Positions 19,820-30,057 are shown, counted from the first letter of the stretch. The stretch is 64,000 nt of DNA from an uncultured Bacillaceae bacterium (GCA_937934645.1 CALGYZ010000106.1:1-64000), one strand, 5' to 3'. Numbers and translations: made by a program. Notes: generated by a model not told the origin, from the sequence alone.

Positions 19820-22800
19820 TTATACAGTCGCTTTCGCCATATTATTTTTCGCGATATTGATCATCAGTTTAATCCGGTTGACCTGGTTAACTTTACTGAT
19901 ACTAGCGTCATAGTCAATGGCGATTAAGTTGGCATCCGGATAATCCTTCTTAATTCCGTTGAACATGCCGCGGCCAATCACATGATTGGGCAGACAGCCG
20001 AACGGTTGTACACAGACAACGTTGGTAACACCCGCATCCATCAATTCGGCAATCTCACCCGTCAATAACCAGCCTTCACCCATCTGGTTGCCAATGCTGA
20101 TGTAGCGCTCCGCTTTTTCGGCCACTTCGTCAATCGTCAGCGGTGCCTCAAAGCGGTTGCTTTCCTGCAGTGCCCGGCGTACCGGTTCGCGGTAAATTTC
20201 AATGAGTTGGATGGCCAGCCGGGACAGTTTCGATTTAATTTTTTTCTGGCCTAAATGCTCCGCCTTAAAATCCTGGTTATACAAGCAGTACAGGAAAAAG
20301 TCCATCAAGTCCGGAACAACCGCTTCCCCGCCTTCTTCTTCGATGATCCGGATAATTTCATTGTTTGCATACGGATGGAATTTGACTAAAATTTCCCCGA
20401 CAATCCCGATCCGCGGTTTTTGCACCTGAACCGTTTCAATGTTTTTGAAATCGTTGATAATGTTTTGAATAAGCTGTTTGTATTTGCGCATTGAAAAACT
20501 GCGGATAAACGTTTTGCACTGTCCCACCCAGTGATTAAATACTTCCTCGGTTCTGCCTTTTTCCCTTTCATAAGGACGGACAGCAAGTTTCAGGCGGTCA
20601 AGCAAGTCACCGAGACAGACGGCAACAACACTTCTCCGCAGAAGCGGAACGGTTATTTTAAATCCGGGTTGCGTATTTTCCGCCAAACCGCTCGCATTCA
20701 GTGACAGCACGGGTACTTGCGGCATTCCGGCACTTCTGAGGGCCCGTTTCAACAGCGAATAATAGTTTGTTGCCCGGCAGCCCCCGCCCGTTTGGGAAAT
20801 GATAACCGCTGTCCGGTCCAAATTGTAATCCCCGCTTTTTAAGGCCTCTACCAATTGGCCGATTGTAATAATGGCCGGATAACATGCATCGTTATTCACG
20901 TATGTCAAGCCGGTATTCACATCTTTGTCCTTCACCTGATCCAATACTTTAATGCGGTATCCTTCCTTTTGGAAGGCCTCTTCCAGGATGGCAAAATGGG
21001 TCGGGCTCATTTGCGGTGCCAAAATGGTATAGGTTTCTTTACTTTTCTTCGTAAATACCGGCACCGGTTTTCTCTCCTTTTTTTCTGGTGTCCATTCTTC
21101 CGCTTCCCGCTCTTCCATCGCTGCCTTTAAGGACCGGAGCCGGATCCGTGCTGCACCGAGGTTGCTGATCTCGTCCATCTTAATCCACGTGTACAACTGT
21201 CCGTGTTCTTCTAAAATTTCTTTTACTGCATCCGTCGTAATGGCATCAAGACCGCAGCCGAAAGATGTTACCTGAAGCAGCTCCAGGTGTTTATTTTTCT
21301 TGACGACATCTGCCGCACGGTATAAGCGGGAGTGATACGTCCACTGGTTCACGACATCGGCATGCTCTTCTCCTTCAGATAAGTGACAGATTGCATCTTC
21401 CGTTAGAACAGCCAAGTCGAGGCGGATGATTTCATCTGGCAAGCCGTGGTTGACGACCGGATCAATATGATACGGGTGCCCGGAAAAGACGATGGCTTTC
21501 TTATCATTGGCCTCCAGCCAATGCAAAATTTCTTCACCGCGGCGGCTGAGCCAGGATTTGTATTCCGCATCTTCCCGGCGTGCTTTCAGGAGAGCCTCTT
21601 TAATTTCTTTTTTCGGAATATGAGGAAATGCCGCCATGAGTTCCCTGGTCAAAGCCGTCAAATTCTCCAGAGTTAAAAATGGATTCATAAAGGTGACGTT
21701 ATGTTCCTTGAACACCGGTTCCATGTTGACCCGGATCACTTCCGGATACGATGCGACAACCGGACAGTTAAAATGGTTTTGCTGGGCAGAATCTTCTTTT
21801 CTCTCATAAACAACCGAAGGATAAAAGATTGTTTTTACCCCTTTATCAATCAAGTTTAATATATGCCCGTGAACAAGTTTAGCCGGGTAACATACTGACT
21901 CGGAGGGAATCGTTTCAATTCCCCGTTCAAGGGTTTTATTATTGGACGGGTCGGACAATACCACTTCGTAGCCGAGTTCGGTAAAGAACCGGTGCCAAAG
22001 CGGGTAATTTTCATACATATTCAATACCCGGGGAATGCCGATTTTTCCGCGTGTTGCAGCTTCTGCCGGGAGGCTTTCCCGGTTAAACAACTTGTCTGTC
22101 TTCTCAGCCACAAAATTTGGCAGGTCGCTTTTCACTTTTTGCTTACCAGCCCCCCGTTCACAGCGGTTCCCCGTGATAAATGTACGCCGGTCCGGGAATT
22201 TGTTAATCGTCAACGGACAATTGTTTTCACAACGACCGCATCTCGCATGAAGGGTTCTCACTTTAAATTCCTTAATTTTTTCCGGTGCAAGGAGCATCGT
22301 TTCTTCTTCACCGTTCCATTTTTGCTTTGCAATTAATGCACAGCCATAGGCGCCCATCAATCCTGCAAGATCCGGCCGGACAACATCTTTATTAATTAAT
22401 TTTTCAAAGGCCCTGAGTACTGCTTCATTTAAAAATGTTCCGCCCTGGACGACAATTTTATCGCCGAGTTCCTCGACGGACTTTAACTTGATCACTTTGT
22501 ACAATGCGTTTAAGACGACAGAGTAGGCCAGTCCTGCCGAAATATCGGGGATCTCCGCCCCTTCCTTTTGCACCTGTTTAACTTTCGAGTTCATAAATAC
22601 GGTACAGCGGGAACCGAGGTCCACCGGATGTTTTGAAAACAGGGCAAGCTTTGCAAAGTCTTTTACATCATAACCTAATGTATCGGCAAAGTTTTCCAAA
22701 AATGAGCCGCAACCGGCAGAGCACGCTTCATTTAAAATAATTTGATCAATGACCCCGTTTTTAATTTTGATACACTTCATATCCTGGCCGCCGATGTCCA

Positions 22801-24049
22801 GAATAAAGTCCACATCCGGCTGGAATTTTTTCGCCGCTGTATAGTGGGCAACCGTTTCAATAATTCCGTCATCGATTTGAAAGGCTGCCTGGATCAATTT
22901 TTCACCGTAACCGGTGACGGTCGTTCTCCGGATTTGTACCGATTCAGGCATTTCCTCATGAAGTTTGAGCAAGCCTTCCTTTACGGTTCCGATCGGATCT
23001 CCCTTATTGCTGCTGTAAAAGCTGTAAAGAATTTCATCAATCTCACCGGTTAACACCATTTTTGTCGTGGTCGAACCGGCGTCAATCCCTAAGAATGCGT
23101 CGCCTTTGTAGGTTTTCAAATCCCCCCGCGGCACTCTTGCCTGTCCGTGACGTTCTTTAAATTCTTTATACTCTTCTTCATTATGGAATAATACAGGATT
23201 GTGCTTTGTCTTTTTTATCGTTACAAGGCTGTCATTAATCAACATTTCAATAATCGCATCGATATCAACATGGTCATTATTTTTACTTTCAATGGCGGCA
23301 CCGATGGCAACATAATAATGCCCGTCTTCACTGTAAACGAACTGCTCTTCCCCGAGATTTAACGTTTTAATAAACCGGTGACGGAGCTGATCTAAAAAGG
23401 TTAACGGACCGCCAAGGAAAGCAACATTTCCTCGAATCGGCCTTCCGCATGCCAACCCGCCGATCGTCTGATTAACTACCGCCTGAAAAACCGAAGCTGC
23501 GATATCTTCTTTCCGCACCCCTTCATTAATTAAAGGCTGGATGTCGGTTTTGGCGAATACACCGCAGCGGGAAGCAATCGGATAAATTTTCTCCGCATTC
23601 CTGGCCAGTTCATTTAAGCCGGCCGCATCGGTATCCAGCAACGAAGCGATCTGGTCAATAAAGGCCCCGGTCCCCCCGGCACAGGCGGAGTTCATCCGCT
23701 GTTCAAGGCCGTTCGTTAAATAAATCAGCTTGGCATCCTCACCGCCCAGTTCAATAATGACATCAATATCCGGTACATTGCTTTTTACCGCCTCCGTGCA
23801 AGCGACAACTTCCTGGATAAAAGGGATTTCCAGTTGCTCACTCAGCCCCAGACCGGAAGAACCGCTGGCGTTTATTTTCAGCTTGGCTCCCGGAAACTTT
23901 TCCCGGACGGATTGAAGCAAATTTAATGTTGTGTTTTTTATATCGGAAAAATGCCGTTTGTATGATTTGAAAAGAAGATCTCTTTTTTCGTTTAATACTA
24001 CAATTTTTGCCGTTGTTGAACCTACGTCCAGCCCCACATGAAGCTCCAT
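19820..24049 (-). CDS. 2-hydroxyacyl-CoA dehydratase/activator-like fusion protein
   Basis: This very large protein (1409 residues) joins several parts. Two BadF/BadG/BcrA/BcrD-type ATPase domains come first: GLDVGSTTAK at residue 6 and a second with GIDAGSTTTK near 320. Each has an iron-sulfur signature (SACAGGTGAF with Cys123, and EACSAGCGSF). A DUF2229-like middle follows, with a Cys cluster (ARCGRCENNCPL), and then an HgdB-like C-terminal region (QPFGCLPNHVIGRGMFNG). In anaerobes the activator is an ATP-driven electron donor to the dehydratase. Proteins with this architecture occur in many Firmicutes but their substrate is unknown to me. AGAAGGAG precedes the ATG. The TetR gene 18 bp upstream very likely controls it. 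Confidence 0.85.
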   Translation of the reverse strand: MELHVGLDVGSTTAKIVVLNEKRDLLFKSYKRHFSDIKNTTLNLLQSVREKFPGAKLKINASGSSGLGLSEQLEIPFIQEVVACTEAVKSNVPDIDVIIELGGEDAKLIYLTNGLEQRMNSACAGGTGAFIDQIASLLDTDAAGLNELARNAEKIYPIASRCGVFAKTDIQPLINEGVRKEDIAASVFQAVVNQTIGGLACGRPIRGNVAFLGGPLTFLDQLRHRFIKTLNLGEEQFVYSEDGHYYVAIGAAIESKNNDHVDIDAIIEMLINDSLVTIKKTKHNPVLFHNEEEYKEFKERHGQARVPRGDLKTYKGDAFLGIDAGSTTTKMVLTGEIDEILYSFYSSNKGDPIGTVKEGLLKLHEEMPESVQIRRTTVTGYGEKLIQAAFQIDDGIIETVAHYTAAKKFQPDVDFILDIGGQDMKCIKIKNGVIDQIILNEACSAGCGSFLENFADTLGYDVKDFAKLALFSKHPVDLGSRCTVFMNSKVKQVQKEGAEIPDISAGLAYSVVLNALYKVIKLKSVEELGDKIVVQGGTFLNEAVLRAFEKLINKDVVRPDLAGLMGAYGCALIAKQKWNGEEETMLLAPEKIKEFKVRTLHARCGRCENNCPLTINKFPDRRTFITGNRCERGAGKQKVKSDLPNFVAEKTDKLFNRESLPAEAATRGKIGIPRVLNMYENYPLWHRFFTELGYEVVLSDPSNNKTLERGIETIPSESVCYPAKLVHGHILNLIDKGVKTIFYPSVVYERKEDSAQQNHFNCPVVASYPEVIRVNMEPVFKEHNVTFMNPFLTLENLTALTRELMAAFPHIPKKEIKEALLKARREDAEYKSWLSRRGEEILHWLEANDKKAIVFSGHPYHIDPVVNHGLPDEIIRLDLAVLTEDAICHLSEGEEHADVVNQWTYHSRLYRAADVVKKNKHLELLQVTSFGCGLDAITTDAVKEILEEHGQLYTWIKMDEISNLGAARIRLRSLKAAMEEREAEEWTPEKKERKPVPVFTKKSKETYTILAPQMSPTHFAILEEAFQKEGYRIKVLDQVKDKDVNTGLTYVNNDACYPAIITIGQLVEALKSGDYNLDRTAVIISQTGGGCRATNYYSLLKRALRSAGMPQVPVLSLNASGLAENTQPGFKITVPLLRRSVVAVCLGDLLDRLKLAVRPYEREKGRTEEVFNHWVGQCKTFIRSFSMRKYKQLIQNIINDFKNIETVQVQKPRIGIVGEILVKFHPYANNEIIRIIEEEGGEAVVPDLMDFFLYCLYNQDFKAEHLGQKKIKSKLSRLAIQLIEIYREPVRRALQESNRFEAPLTIDEVAEKAERYISIGNQMGEGWLLTGEIAELMDAGVTNVVCVQPFGCLPNHVIGRGMFNGIKKDYPDANLIAIDYDASISKVNQVNRIKLMINIAKNNMAKATV

Positions 24050-24067
24050 GAAGCGACACTCCTTCTG

Positions 24068-24673
24068 CTATTTGCTTTGATCTAAATAACGGTAAAAATA
24101 ATGCTTGAATAATAGATCAATATGTTTTTCCGCATCCGGTACCCGGAAGGGTGTGGCATCCTTTAAAATCGGCTCCATAATCAACGGGAGAAATGTCCCC
24201 CCCAAAAGATGGGAAATCATCACCATGCACCGTTCTTCATCACTTTCCCCCGTAATTTCTTTAATGGTTGTGACCAGCCGCTGAACACCGAGCGTTTTAA
24301 TAAAGTCGATATACTCCTTCCGGCTTTCAAATTCAAACGTACTTTTCTGGAACAGAATAAAATAGATGGAAGGATAAGCATAAAAAACTTTGACATACTG
24401 GAAAAAAAAACTGCGCAACCGCCCGAGCGGATCCACTTTTTCGTTTTCCAGGAGAGAAAACGTTTCCATCAGCACCGACAGTATTTTTTTCAAAGCGATA
24501 TTTAATAGTTTATTTTTCGAACCAAAATGATAGTTGATCAGTGCGACATTCACATTTGCCCGTTTGGCTATTTTCCTGATAGTAACATTGTCAAAACCTT
24601 CTTCGCTGATCAGTTTTAATGTTTCTTCTAATATACGTTCTTTTTTCAAAGAATCACATTTTTCATCTTGCAT
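24068..24673 (-). CDS. TetR-family transcriptional regulator
   Basis: The product is a one-domain HTH repressor of about 201 residues. The N-terminal helix-turn-helix is clear (EGFDNVTIRKIAKRANVN, then INYHFGSKNKLL), and the C-terminal part is a variable ligand domain. I chose ATG at 24673, with GGGTGA 5 bases upstream; in-frame ATG 24679 and GTG 24682 are alternatives. It precedes the dehydratase-activator gene by 18 bp, forming a two-gene operon. Tandem palindromes in its leader indicate autorepression. The inducer is unknown, perhaps an acyl-CoA if it controls the neighbour. Confidence 0.88.
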   Translation of the reverse strand: MQDEKCDSLKKERILEETLKLISEEGFDNVTIRKIAKRANVNVALINYHFGSKNKLLNIALKKILSVLMETFSLLENEKVDPLGRLRSFFFQYVKVFYAYPSIYFILFQKSTFEFESRKEYIDFIKTLGVQRLVTTIKEITGESDEERCMVMISHLLGGTFLPLIMEPILKDATPFRVPDAEKHIDLLFKHYFYRYLDQSK

Positions 24674-24700
24674 CGTCATCACCCGTTCTGTTTGTCCCGG

Positions 24701-24727
24701 TTAAACAATGTTTTAAACACTGTTTAA
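24701..24727 (-). promoter_or_regulatory. Tandem TetR-type operators upstream of the tetR gene
   Basis: Two overlapping 15-bp dyads lie here. TTAAACA-C-TGTTTAA (24713-24727) is perfect, and TTAAACA-A-TGTTTTA (24701-24715) is nearly so; centres are 12 bp apart. They lie 28-54 bp before the start and downstream of a possible -10 (TATAGT). A third dyad, TAAACAC-T-GTGTTTA, is at 24803-24817. Binding by the adjacent TetR is inferred. Confidence 0.7.
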
Positions 24728-24837
24728 TTCCTCATTTTCACTATAACACTTATTTTTAGCTTCAAAAATGATAATTTATTGAATTTTTTGACAATTGGAC
24801 GGTAAACACTGTGTTTATATTGTAAACTTTCTAAAAG

Positions 24838-24871
24838 GCAAAAAAAAGTGACATATAACCATATGCCACTT
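24838..24871 (-). terminator. minJ terminator
   Basis: AAGTGACATAT and ATATGCCACTT pair around AACC (24846-24871). On the minus strand a run of eight T follows. It ends the minJ transcript before the TetR promoter region. Confidence 0.85.
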
Positions 24872-24884
24872 ACGATTCCTCTTA

Positions 24885-26072
24885 TCAGCTTGCCCCTTGT
24901 TCCTGTACATATTCCGGTTGAAATGTAATAATTCCGAGCTCATGATGTTCCCCTTCATAAAGGGCCCGGTTGACAAAGCGGTTTTCCCCGTTGTCGTCAA
25001 TAACCTCCAATTTACAATAAGCCCGGTTCCGCTGCAGTGCTTCGTAAAATTCCCGTTCATTATGAATTTTCACTCCGTTAACGGTCCGGATCACTTCACC
25101 GATTTTCAGATTCATTTTATCCGCCGGAGTTCCCGGAATAATATCCAAAATCACGATACCCGGTTCATTTTTAGAAAAATAGTACACCTGTCCGCGGTCC
25201 CGGTAATAATGTATAACGGAGATGGTCAGCCGGCCGATTACAGCCAGCCCCGCACCGGCAGCCGTAAACACGGGCAGCCAGAAACCAGCAATGCCAAGGG
25301 CCGTAACACCAGCCCCGAGGTAAAACACTTTCTTTCCGACAGCCTGAAATCCTGCTTCCGGATGAACGCTGCGGACCTGTCCCGAAAAGCCGATCCAGTA
25401 CGGAAAGACAAGCATCGTCAATTTCCCGCCGGCAAAAGGAACGAACGGCCAAAAATCAAACGGAACCGGAAGCACATCTGCCGGAACAAGCAATAAAAGC
25501 GGTACCATCCACAGCCGTTTGGATTCATGAATGCCGACATTTAATCCCCGCCGGCTCCGGATGAGTTTCGGTGACGTCTTCCGGGAAGCATTTCGTTGAA
25601 TCAACAGCCCTTCCGCCATTAATAAGATCCCGGACAAAAAGGCAATACCCGAAAACCATCCCGGTTCAATTCCGGACAATAACCGGTCAATAACCAGAAA
25701 CCCGGGTGAAAAATAAAGCAGGGCAAGACAAAGGAACAAACTGATACCGGCCGTATAGGCAGGGGATAGCAAGCCGGGTTTGAACAATACGCCCGCAAGC
25801 AGCGTCACGACGGACAGCATGAGCAGGAACGGAAGCGGAACAGTCACGCCGGGGATGAATAAAACGGCAGATAAAAGCAGTCCGTAAATGAAGCCGGATT
25901 TTAAATATATACGGGTTTCTAACCAACCGTCCTGCACCCGGACGGTAAAATCTTTCCTTTCTCGCTTTACCCGGATATATCCTAAATATACAGCGTAAAA
26001 AATTCCCAAATAAAAAAGCGGATTTAAAAAAAACATCCCGGCCGCCTTCAATAACAAGTTCAGCCATTCCAA
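24885..26072 (-). CDS. minJ: Division-site topological factor MinJ (PDZ membrane protein)
   Basis: MinJ bridges DivIVA and MinCD at the poles and septum in Bacillus. The 395-residue product has several N-terminal transmembrane helices over roughly 280 residues and a C-terminal PDZ domain (GIVILDIIPGTPADKMNLKI, then VNGVKIHNEREFYEAL). B. subtilis MinJ is 397 residues and lies near ctpB, so length and synteny agree. The start is TTG at 26072, with AAGGGGGG 6 bases before it. swrA, which lies between minJ and ctpB in B. subtilis, is absent from the 160-bp gap here. Confidence 0.85.
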   Translation of the reverse strand: MEWLNLLLKAAGMFFLNPLFYLGIFYAVYLGYIRVKRERKDFTVRVQDGWLETRIYLKSGFIYGLLLSAVLFIPGVTVPLPFLLMLSVVTLLAGVLFKPGLLSPAYTAGISLFLCLALLYFSPGFLVIDRLLSGIEPGWFSGIAFLSGILLMAEGLLIQRNASRKTSPKLIRSRRGLNVGIHESKRLWMVPLLLLVPADVLPVPFDFWPFVPFAGGKLTMLVFPYWIGFSGQVRSVHPEAGFQAVGKKVFYLGAGVTALGIAGFWLPVFTAAGAGLAVIGRLTISVIHYYRDRGQVYYFSKNEPGIVILDIIPGTPADKMNLKIGEVIRTVNGVKIHNEREFYEALQRNRAYCKLEVIDDNGENRFVNRALYEGEHHELGIITFQPEYVQEQGAS

Positions 26073-26188
26073 AACAATCCCCCCTTTTTATATAATATTC
26101 TCTCTATCTATGTAACCGGATGATATTTAATAGATTGTTTGTGTTCTATTTTAACAAATATCAGGTGAAAAACATATCGAATATTGGA

Positions 26189-26221
26189 GAAAAAAAGACT
26201 GAAACCCGTGGTTTCAGTCTT
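26189..26221 (-). terminator. ctpB terminator
   Basis: AAGACTGAAAC pairs with GTTTCAGTCTT (26195-26205 with 26211-26221), and a T-run follows on the minus strand. Confidence 0.88.
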
Positions 26222-26232
26222 CATTCATGGTT

Positions 26233-27660
26233 TTAGCGGTATTGAAAATACTTTAAAGCCATTTGCAGCTGGCGGTCATTTTCCTTCTTCTCCCGCTCCT
26301 TCATGACCCGCCGGTCCATTTCCACTGCTGTTTTTTGATCAATCACCCCGGTCACCGGCAAGTCATGTTCTTCCTGGAAATTCCGCACGGCGGCTTCCGT
26401 TGTTTTGTTAAAATACCCGTCAAGCCTGCCGGGCTCATACCCGAGATTCTTCAAAACAAGCTGGGCATGCCGGACTTGTTCATTATTCAAATCCCGGCTT
26501 AAAGGCTCATCCACCTGCAGTGGATGAAGATGATACAATCCCGATTGGGAAACAGCCAGATCCGGTTCAATTCCCTTGCCGTGAATCCGGTTTCCGTCCG
26601 GTGTCAGCCATTTGAACATCGTTAATTTCATCCGGCTGTCATTGTCCAAATCGATTTGCTGCTGGACGGTTCCTTTCCCGAAAGTCCGCTCGCCGATTAC
26701 CGGATAACCGCCGATTTCCTTCAAAGCAGCCGCAAGAATTTCCGAAGCGGAAGCACTTCCTTTATCGGTTAACACCGCAATCGGGTAGGGCTTCTTTTTA
26801 TCCTGTCCGGAGTAAAACTGTTCAATATGCCCGTCTTTTTTCTCCACTTGAAACAGCGGTTTCTCATTTGGAACGAGCATACCGGCAATTTGCTGCACGC
26901 TTTGCAACAGACCGCCGGGATTTCCCCGGACATCGATAATTAAACCGTCAATATTTTCCTTTTCTAATTGCCGCAAATGCCCGGTAAAATCATCCCCTGT
27001 TTTCCGTGAAAATGATGTAATCTCAATGTATCCGATCTGTTTCCCGGCATGTTTAATCACTTCGGAAAATACAGTTTCAACAGGGATCCGGTCTCTTTTC
27101 ACATTAACCGAAACCGGCTGAACCGAACCTTCGCGTAAAATTTCCAATGTGACCGTTGTCCCTTTTTCACCGCGGATTTTTAAGGTCACATCATATAAAT
27201 CCATCCCGGTAACATCTTCACCATCAACGGAAAGAATTTGATCAAAAGGTTTCAAGCCGGCTTTTTCCGCAGGTGAATTTTTAAAAGGGGTAACAATGAT
27301 AATTTTCCCGTCACTTTCACTGATTTCCGCTCCGATTCCTTCAAAGGACGAATCCAGCGCTTCATTAAACCGGGCGGCTTTTTCCCCGTGTAAATAAACG
27401 GAATACGGATCATTTAATGCAGCAAGCATCCCTTCAATCGCACCTTCGATTAAATCCTTTCCATCCACTTCTTCAATATATCCATCCAAAATCAGTTCAT
27501 AGGCCTTTTTCACTTTAGAAAAACCGTGGTCTTCCCCTTTTCCGGAAACTGGACTGCTGACTGCTTTGTTCCCGTCCAGCCACTTCACCGCCAGATAAGT
27601 GCCGGAAGAAGAAAAAATCGCCGTGACTAATAATAAAACGAACAGCTGTTTTTTCCGCAA
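26233..27660 (-). CDS. ctpB: Carboxy-terminal processing protease CtpB
   Basis: CtpB is a secreted PDZ serine protease that cleaves SpoIVFA during B. subtilis sporulation. The 475-residue product has an N-terminal signal anchor and a PDZ domain (IIIVTPFKNSPAEKAGLKP). Its S41 protease core has the expected triad from the chosen start, Ser304 in GSASASE, Lys329 in FGKGTVQ and Gln333. A C-terminal peptidoglycan-binding repeat ends it (LKNLGYEPGRLDGYFN). I chose TTG at 27660, 7 bases from AAAGGAGG; an upstream ATG 36 bp earlier lacks a ribosome-binding site. Confidence 0.92.
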   Translation of the reverse strand: MRKKQLFVLLLVTAIFSSSGTYLAVKWLDGNKAVSSPVSGKGEDHGFSKVKKAYELILDGYIEEVDGKDLIEGAIEGMLAALNDPYSVYLHGEKAARFNEALDSSFEGIGAEISESDGKIIIVTPFKNSPAEKAGLKPFDQILSVDGEDVTGMDLYDVTLKIRGEKGTTVTLEILREGSVQPVSVNVKRDRIPVETVFSEVIKHAGKQIGYIEITSFSRKTGDDFTGHLRQLEKENIDGLIIDVRGNPGGLLQSVQQIAGMLVPNEKPLFQVEKKDGHIEQFYSGQDKKKPYPIAVLTDKGSASASEILAAALKEIGGYPVIGERTFGKGTVQQQIDLDNDSRMKLTMFKWLTPDGNRIHGKGIEPDLAVSQSGLYHLHPLQVDEPLSRDLNNEQVRHAQLVLKNLGYEPGRLDGYFNKTTEAAVRNFQEEHDLPVTGVIDQKTAVEMDRRVMKEREKKENDRQLQMALKYFQYR

Positions 27661-27918
27661 ACATCCCCCTCCTTTGACCGTTGCCTGTCCCGTCATTACT
27701 TTGCTCCATTTCTACCAAAATATATGAAAAAATAAGACAAGTTATGATTTGGAAAAACAGGTACGCAAAATTTTCCGTAAATTCCCCTCATGGAATTTAT
27801 TTTTGTTGTATAATATGTAAAGCAAAAGATGGTAAATTTTTATGTTATGCATTATGATGGGTAAATCCGTTTCAAATGCTTAAATAAAATATACACAATA
27901 CAGAAAGGCGTGTGTCAG

Positions 27919-28638
27919 ATGGGTCGTAAATGGAACAACATCAAATATAAAAAAGCAGAAAAAGATAAAAATACGAGCCGGATTTATGCAAAATTCGGCA
28001 AGGAAGTTTATGTAGCTGCAAAAAAAGGTGATCCGGACCCGGAAGTAAACCAAGATCTGAAGTTCGTAATTGAACGGGCAAAAACGTACAACGTCCCGAA
28101 ACATATCATAGAACGGGCGATTGAAAAAGCAAAAGGCGGAACCGATGAACACTATGATGAGCTCCGTTATGAAGGATTCGGTCCGAACGGTTCGATGATC
28201 ATCGTTGATGCCCTGACAAATAATGTTAACCGCACTGCATCAGAAGTCCGGGCAGCCTTCGGAAAAAACGGCGGAAACATGGGAGTCAGCGGATCGGTTT
28301 CCTACATGTTCGATGCAACAGCGGTATTTGCTTTTGAAGGAAATACCGCCGAGGAAGTTCTTGAAGTTTTAATGGAGAAAGAAATTGACGTACGTGATGT
28401 TTTTGAAGAAGATGATCATGTTGTGGTTTACGCAGAGCCGGATCAATTCCGTGCGGTACAGGATGCCCTGAAGGAAATCGGGGTGGAGGAATTTACCGTT
28501 AGCGAGCTGACTATGCTTCCGCAATCGGAAATCACATTAACCGGGGAAGCAAAGGAACAATTCGAAAAACTGATTGATGCATTGGAAGATCTGGACGACG
28601 TTCAACAAGTCTACCATAATGTTGATTTGGACGGGTAG
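27919..28638 (+). CDS. YebC/PmpR-family protein (YeeI-like)
   Basis: The 239-residue protein belongs to the YebC/TACO1 family and resembles the YeeI branch of B. subtilis ([37 protein letters not shown]). YebC proteins act as transcription factors in some bacteria and, by recent work on the family, in translation of difficult motifs. Which holds here is unknown. I chose the ATG at 27919 by homology; a GTG 9 bp upstream touches the AGAAAGG site. It lies alone on the plus strand between minus-strand genes and ends at a shared terminator. Confidence 0.92.
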   Translation: MGRKWNNIKYKKAEKDKNTSRIYAKFGKEVYVAAKKGDPDPEVNQDLKFVIERAKTYNVPKHIIERAIEKAKGGTDEHYDELRYEGFGPNGSMIIVDALTNNVNRTASEVRAAFGKNGGNMGVSGSVSYMFDATAVFAFEGNTAEEVLEVLMEKEIDVRDVFEEDDHVVVYAEPDQFRAVQDALKEIGVEEFTVSELTMLPQSEITLTGEAKEQFEKLIDALEDLDDVQQVYHNVDLDG

Positions 28639-28694
28639 TATGATAGCCTTTTTAAGGAATCTCAGGGAAAATAACCCGGGCCCAATAAAACTAA

Positions 28695-28732
28695 CCCGCA
28701 AGAGATGACTTCTCTTGCGGGCTTTCTTTATT
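28695..28732. terminator. Bidirectional terminator between yebC-family and M23 genes
   Basis: CCCGCAAGAGA pairs with TCTCTTGCGGG (28695-28705 with 28711-28721). On the plus strand CTTTCTTTATTT follows, and on the minus strand TTAGTTTTATT. Confidence 0.88.
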
Positions 28733-30057
28733 TAAAAGCTTATATAATTCCGCGGGTTTACCGCATTCGATTTTTCTCCATTCCATTTTCCTTGGTGAAT
28801 TTCAAAATGCAGGTGGACACCGGTCGATTGGCCAGTAGTTCCTTTTGCACCGATGTACTGGCCTTTTTTCACTGTCGCTCCGGTACTGACAGCCCGGGAA
28901 GCTAAATGGGCATACACCGTTTGATACGTGCGTCCGTTAATGTAATGGGTAATGAAAATAACATTACCGTAGGATGATGAATAATAAGAATTGGACACTA
29001 CTCCATCAGCTGCGGCATATACCGGATCTCCATGGGCACCGCCGATGTCAATACCGTAATGATGCGATCCCCAGCGTGGACCGAATTCGGATGTGACCGG
29101 TCCTGAGGTCGGACGGATAAACATTCCGCCTGATGATTTTACAGCAGGTGCAGCCGATTGACCGCTTCGCGGTGAAGAACTGCTTGAACTGCCCGAACCG
29201 CCGGAGTTGCTGGATTTTGATGGGGCTCCCGCTGAGAAGGTTGTTGCTTTTCCGGTAGATTGTTTTTGCTTTGCAGCTTCTTTTTGTCTTTGTTTTTCCA
29301 GTTCAATGGCTTTTTTAATTGCTGCTTCCTGTCCGGCATAAACTTTTTGCTGTTCATGTAAGTCCATAAAATATTCTTCTACTTGGTTTTGCTCTTCTTT
29401 TAATTTTTTATAAATCTTGTCTTTTTCTTTCTTTTTCTTTTTCAGTGCTTTCTTTGTTAATTCGAGTTCCGTTTTCAAAGCTTCGATCTTTTTCTTGTCT
29501 TTTTCCAGTTTTTCTTTACTTTCTTCTAGCAGCTTCAAATCTTCTTTTTGTTCTTCAATAATGGACTTGTCCGCTTCTAATATGGTGGAAACCGCGCTGA
29601 TGCGGCTGATTAAATCCGTAAAGCTTTGTGCACCCAATATAACATCCAGATAATTAATTTTTCCGTTCGCCTGCAATGCCCGCGCACGATCTTTCAACAG
29701 TTCATTCCGTTTCTCAATCCGTTCTTCGATCGTTTGGATTTCACCTTGTAACATCTTAATCTCTTTATTTGTTTCTTTAATCTTATCATTTGTTTCATTA
29801 ATTTTAGCCTCTGCATCCTGAATCTCGAGGTCTATTTCTTCCATTTCACTCTTTAAACCGGCCTGCTTTTTTTCCAGTTCATCCAATTTTTTGGACGCTT
29901 CATTGATTTCTGATTGGATTTCCGATTTTTTTCCTTCAATATTTTCCTTTTGCTTGTTTAATTCAGATATTGATGCTGCCGTTGCCAATGATCCTGTAAA
30001 ACCTAAAGACAAAATTGATGCCATCGCAATTGCTGTAAATAACTTCCTGCCAGACAA
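28732..30057 (-). CDS. Secreted coiled-coil murein hydrolase with M23 (LytM) domain
   Basis: The 441-residue product has an N-terminal signal peptide (cleavage near ATAAS) and a long coiled coil, about residues 30-260, like the PcsB/CwlO N-terminus. A Ser/Gly-rich linker follows, then an M23 endopeptidase domain with the zinc ligands HYGIDIGG and HLHFEIH. CwlO-type coiled coils are the part gated by FtsEX, and ftsX-ftsE lie directly upstream. In B. subtilis CwlO the catalytic domain is NlpC/P60, not M23. This gene probably encodes the FtsEX-controlled wall hydrolase. It is separated from ftsX by a 117-bp gap with a hairpin. Confidence 0.85.
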   Translation of the reverse strand: MSGRKLFTAIAMASILSLGFTGSLATAASISELNKQKENIEGKKSEIQSEINEASKKLDELEKKQAGLKSEMEEIDLEIQDAEAKINETNDKIKETNKEIKMLQGEIQTIEERIEKRNELLKDRARALQANGKINYLDVILGAQSFTDLISRISAVSTILEADKSIIEEQKEDLKLLEESKEKLEKDKKKIEALKTELELTKKALKKKKKEKDKIYKKLKEEQNQVEEYFMDLHEQQKVYAGQEAAIKKAIELEKQRQKEAAKQKQSTGKATTFSAGAPSKSSNSGGSGSSSSSSPRSGQSAAPAVKSSGGMFIRPTSGPVTSEFGPRWGSHHYGIDIGGAHGDPVYAAADGVVSNSYYSSSYGNVIFITHYINGRTYQTVYAHLASRAVSTGATVKKGQYIGAKGTTGQSTGVHLHFEIHQGKWNGEKSNAVNPRNYISF

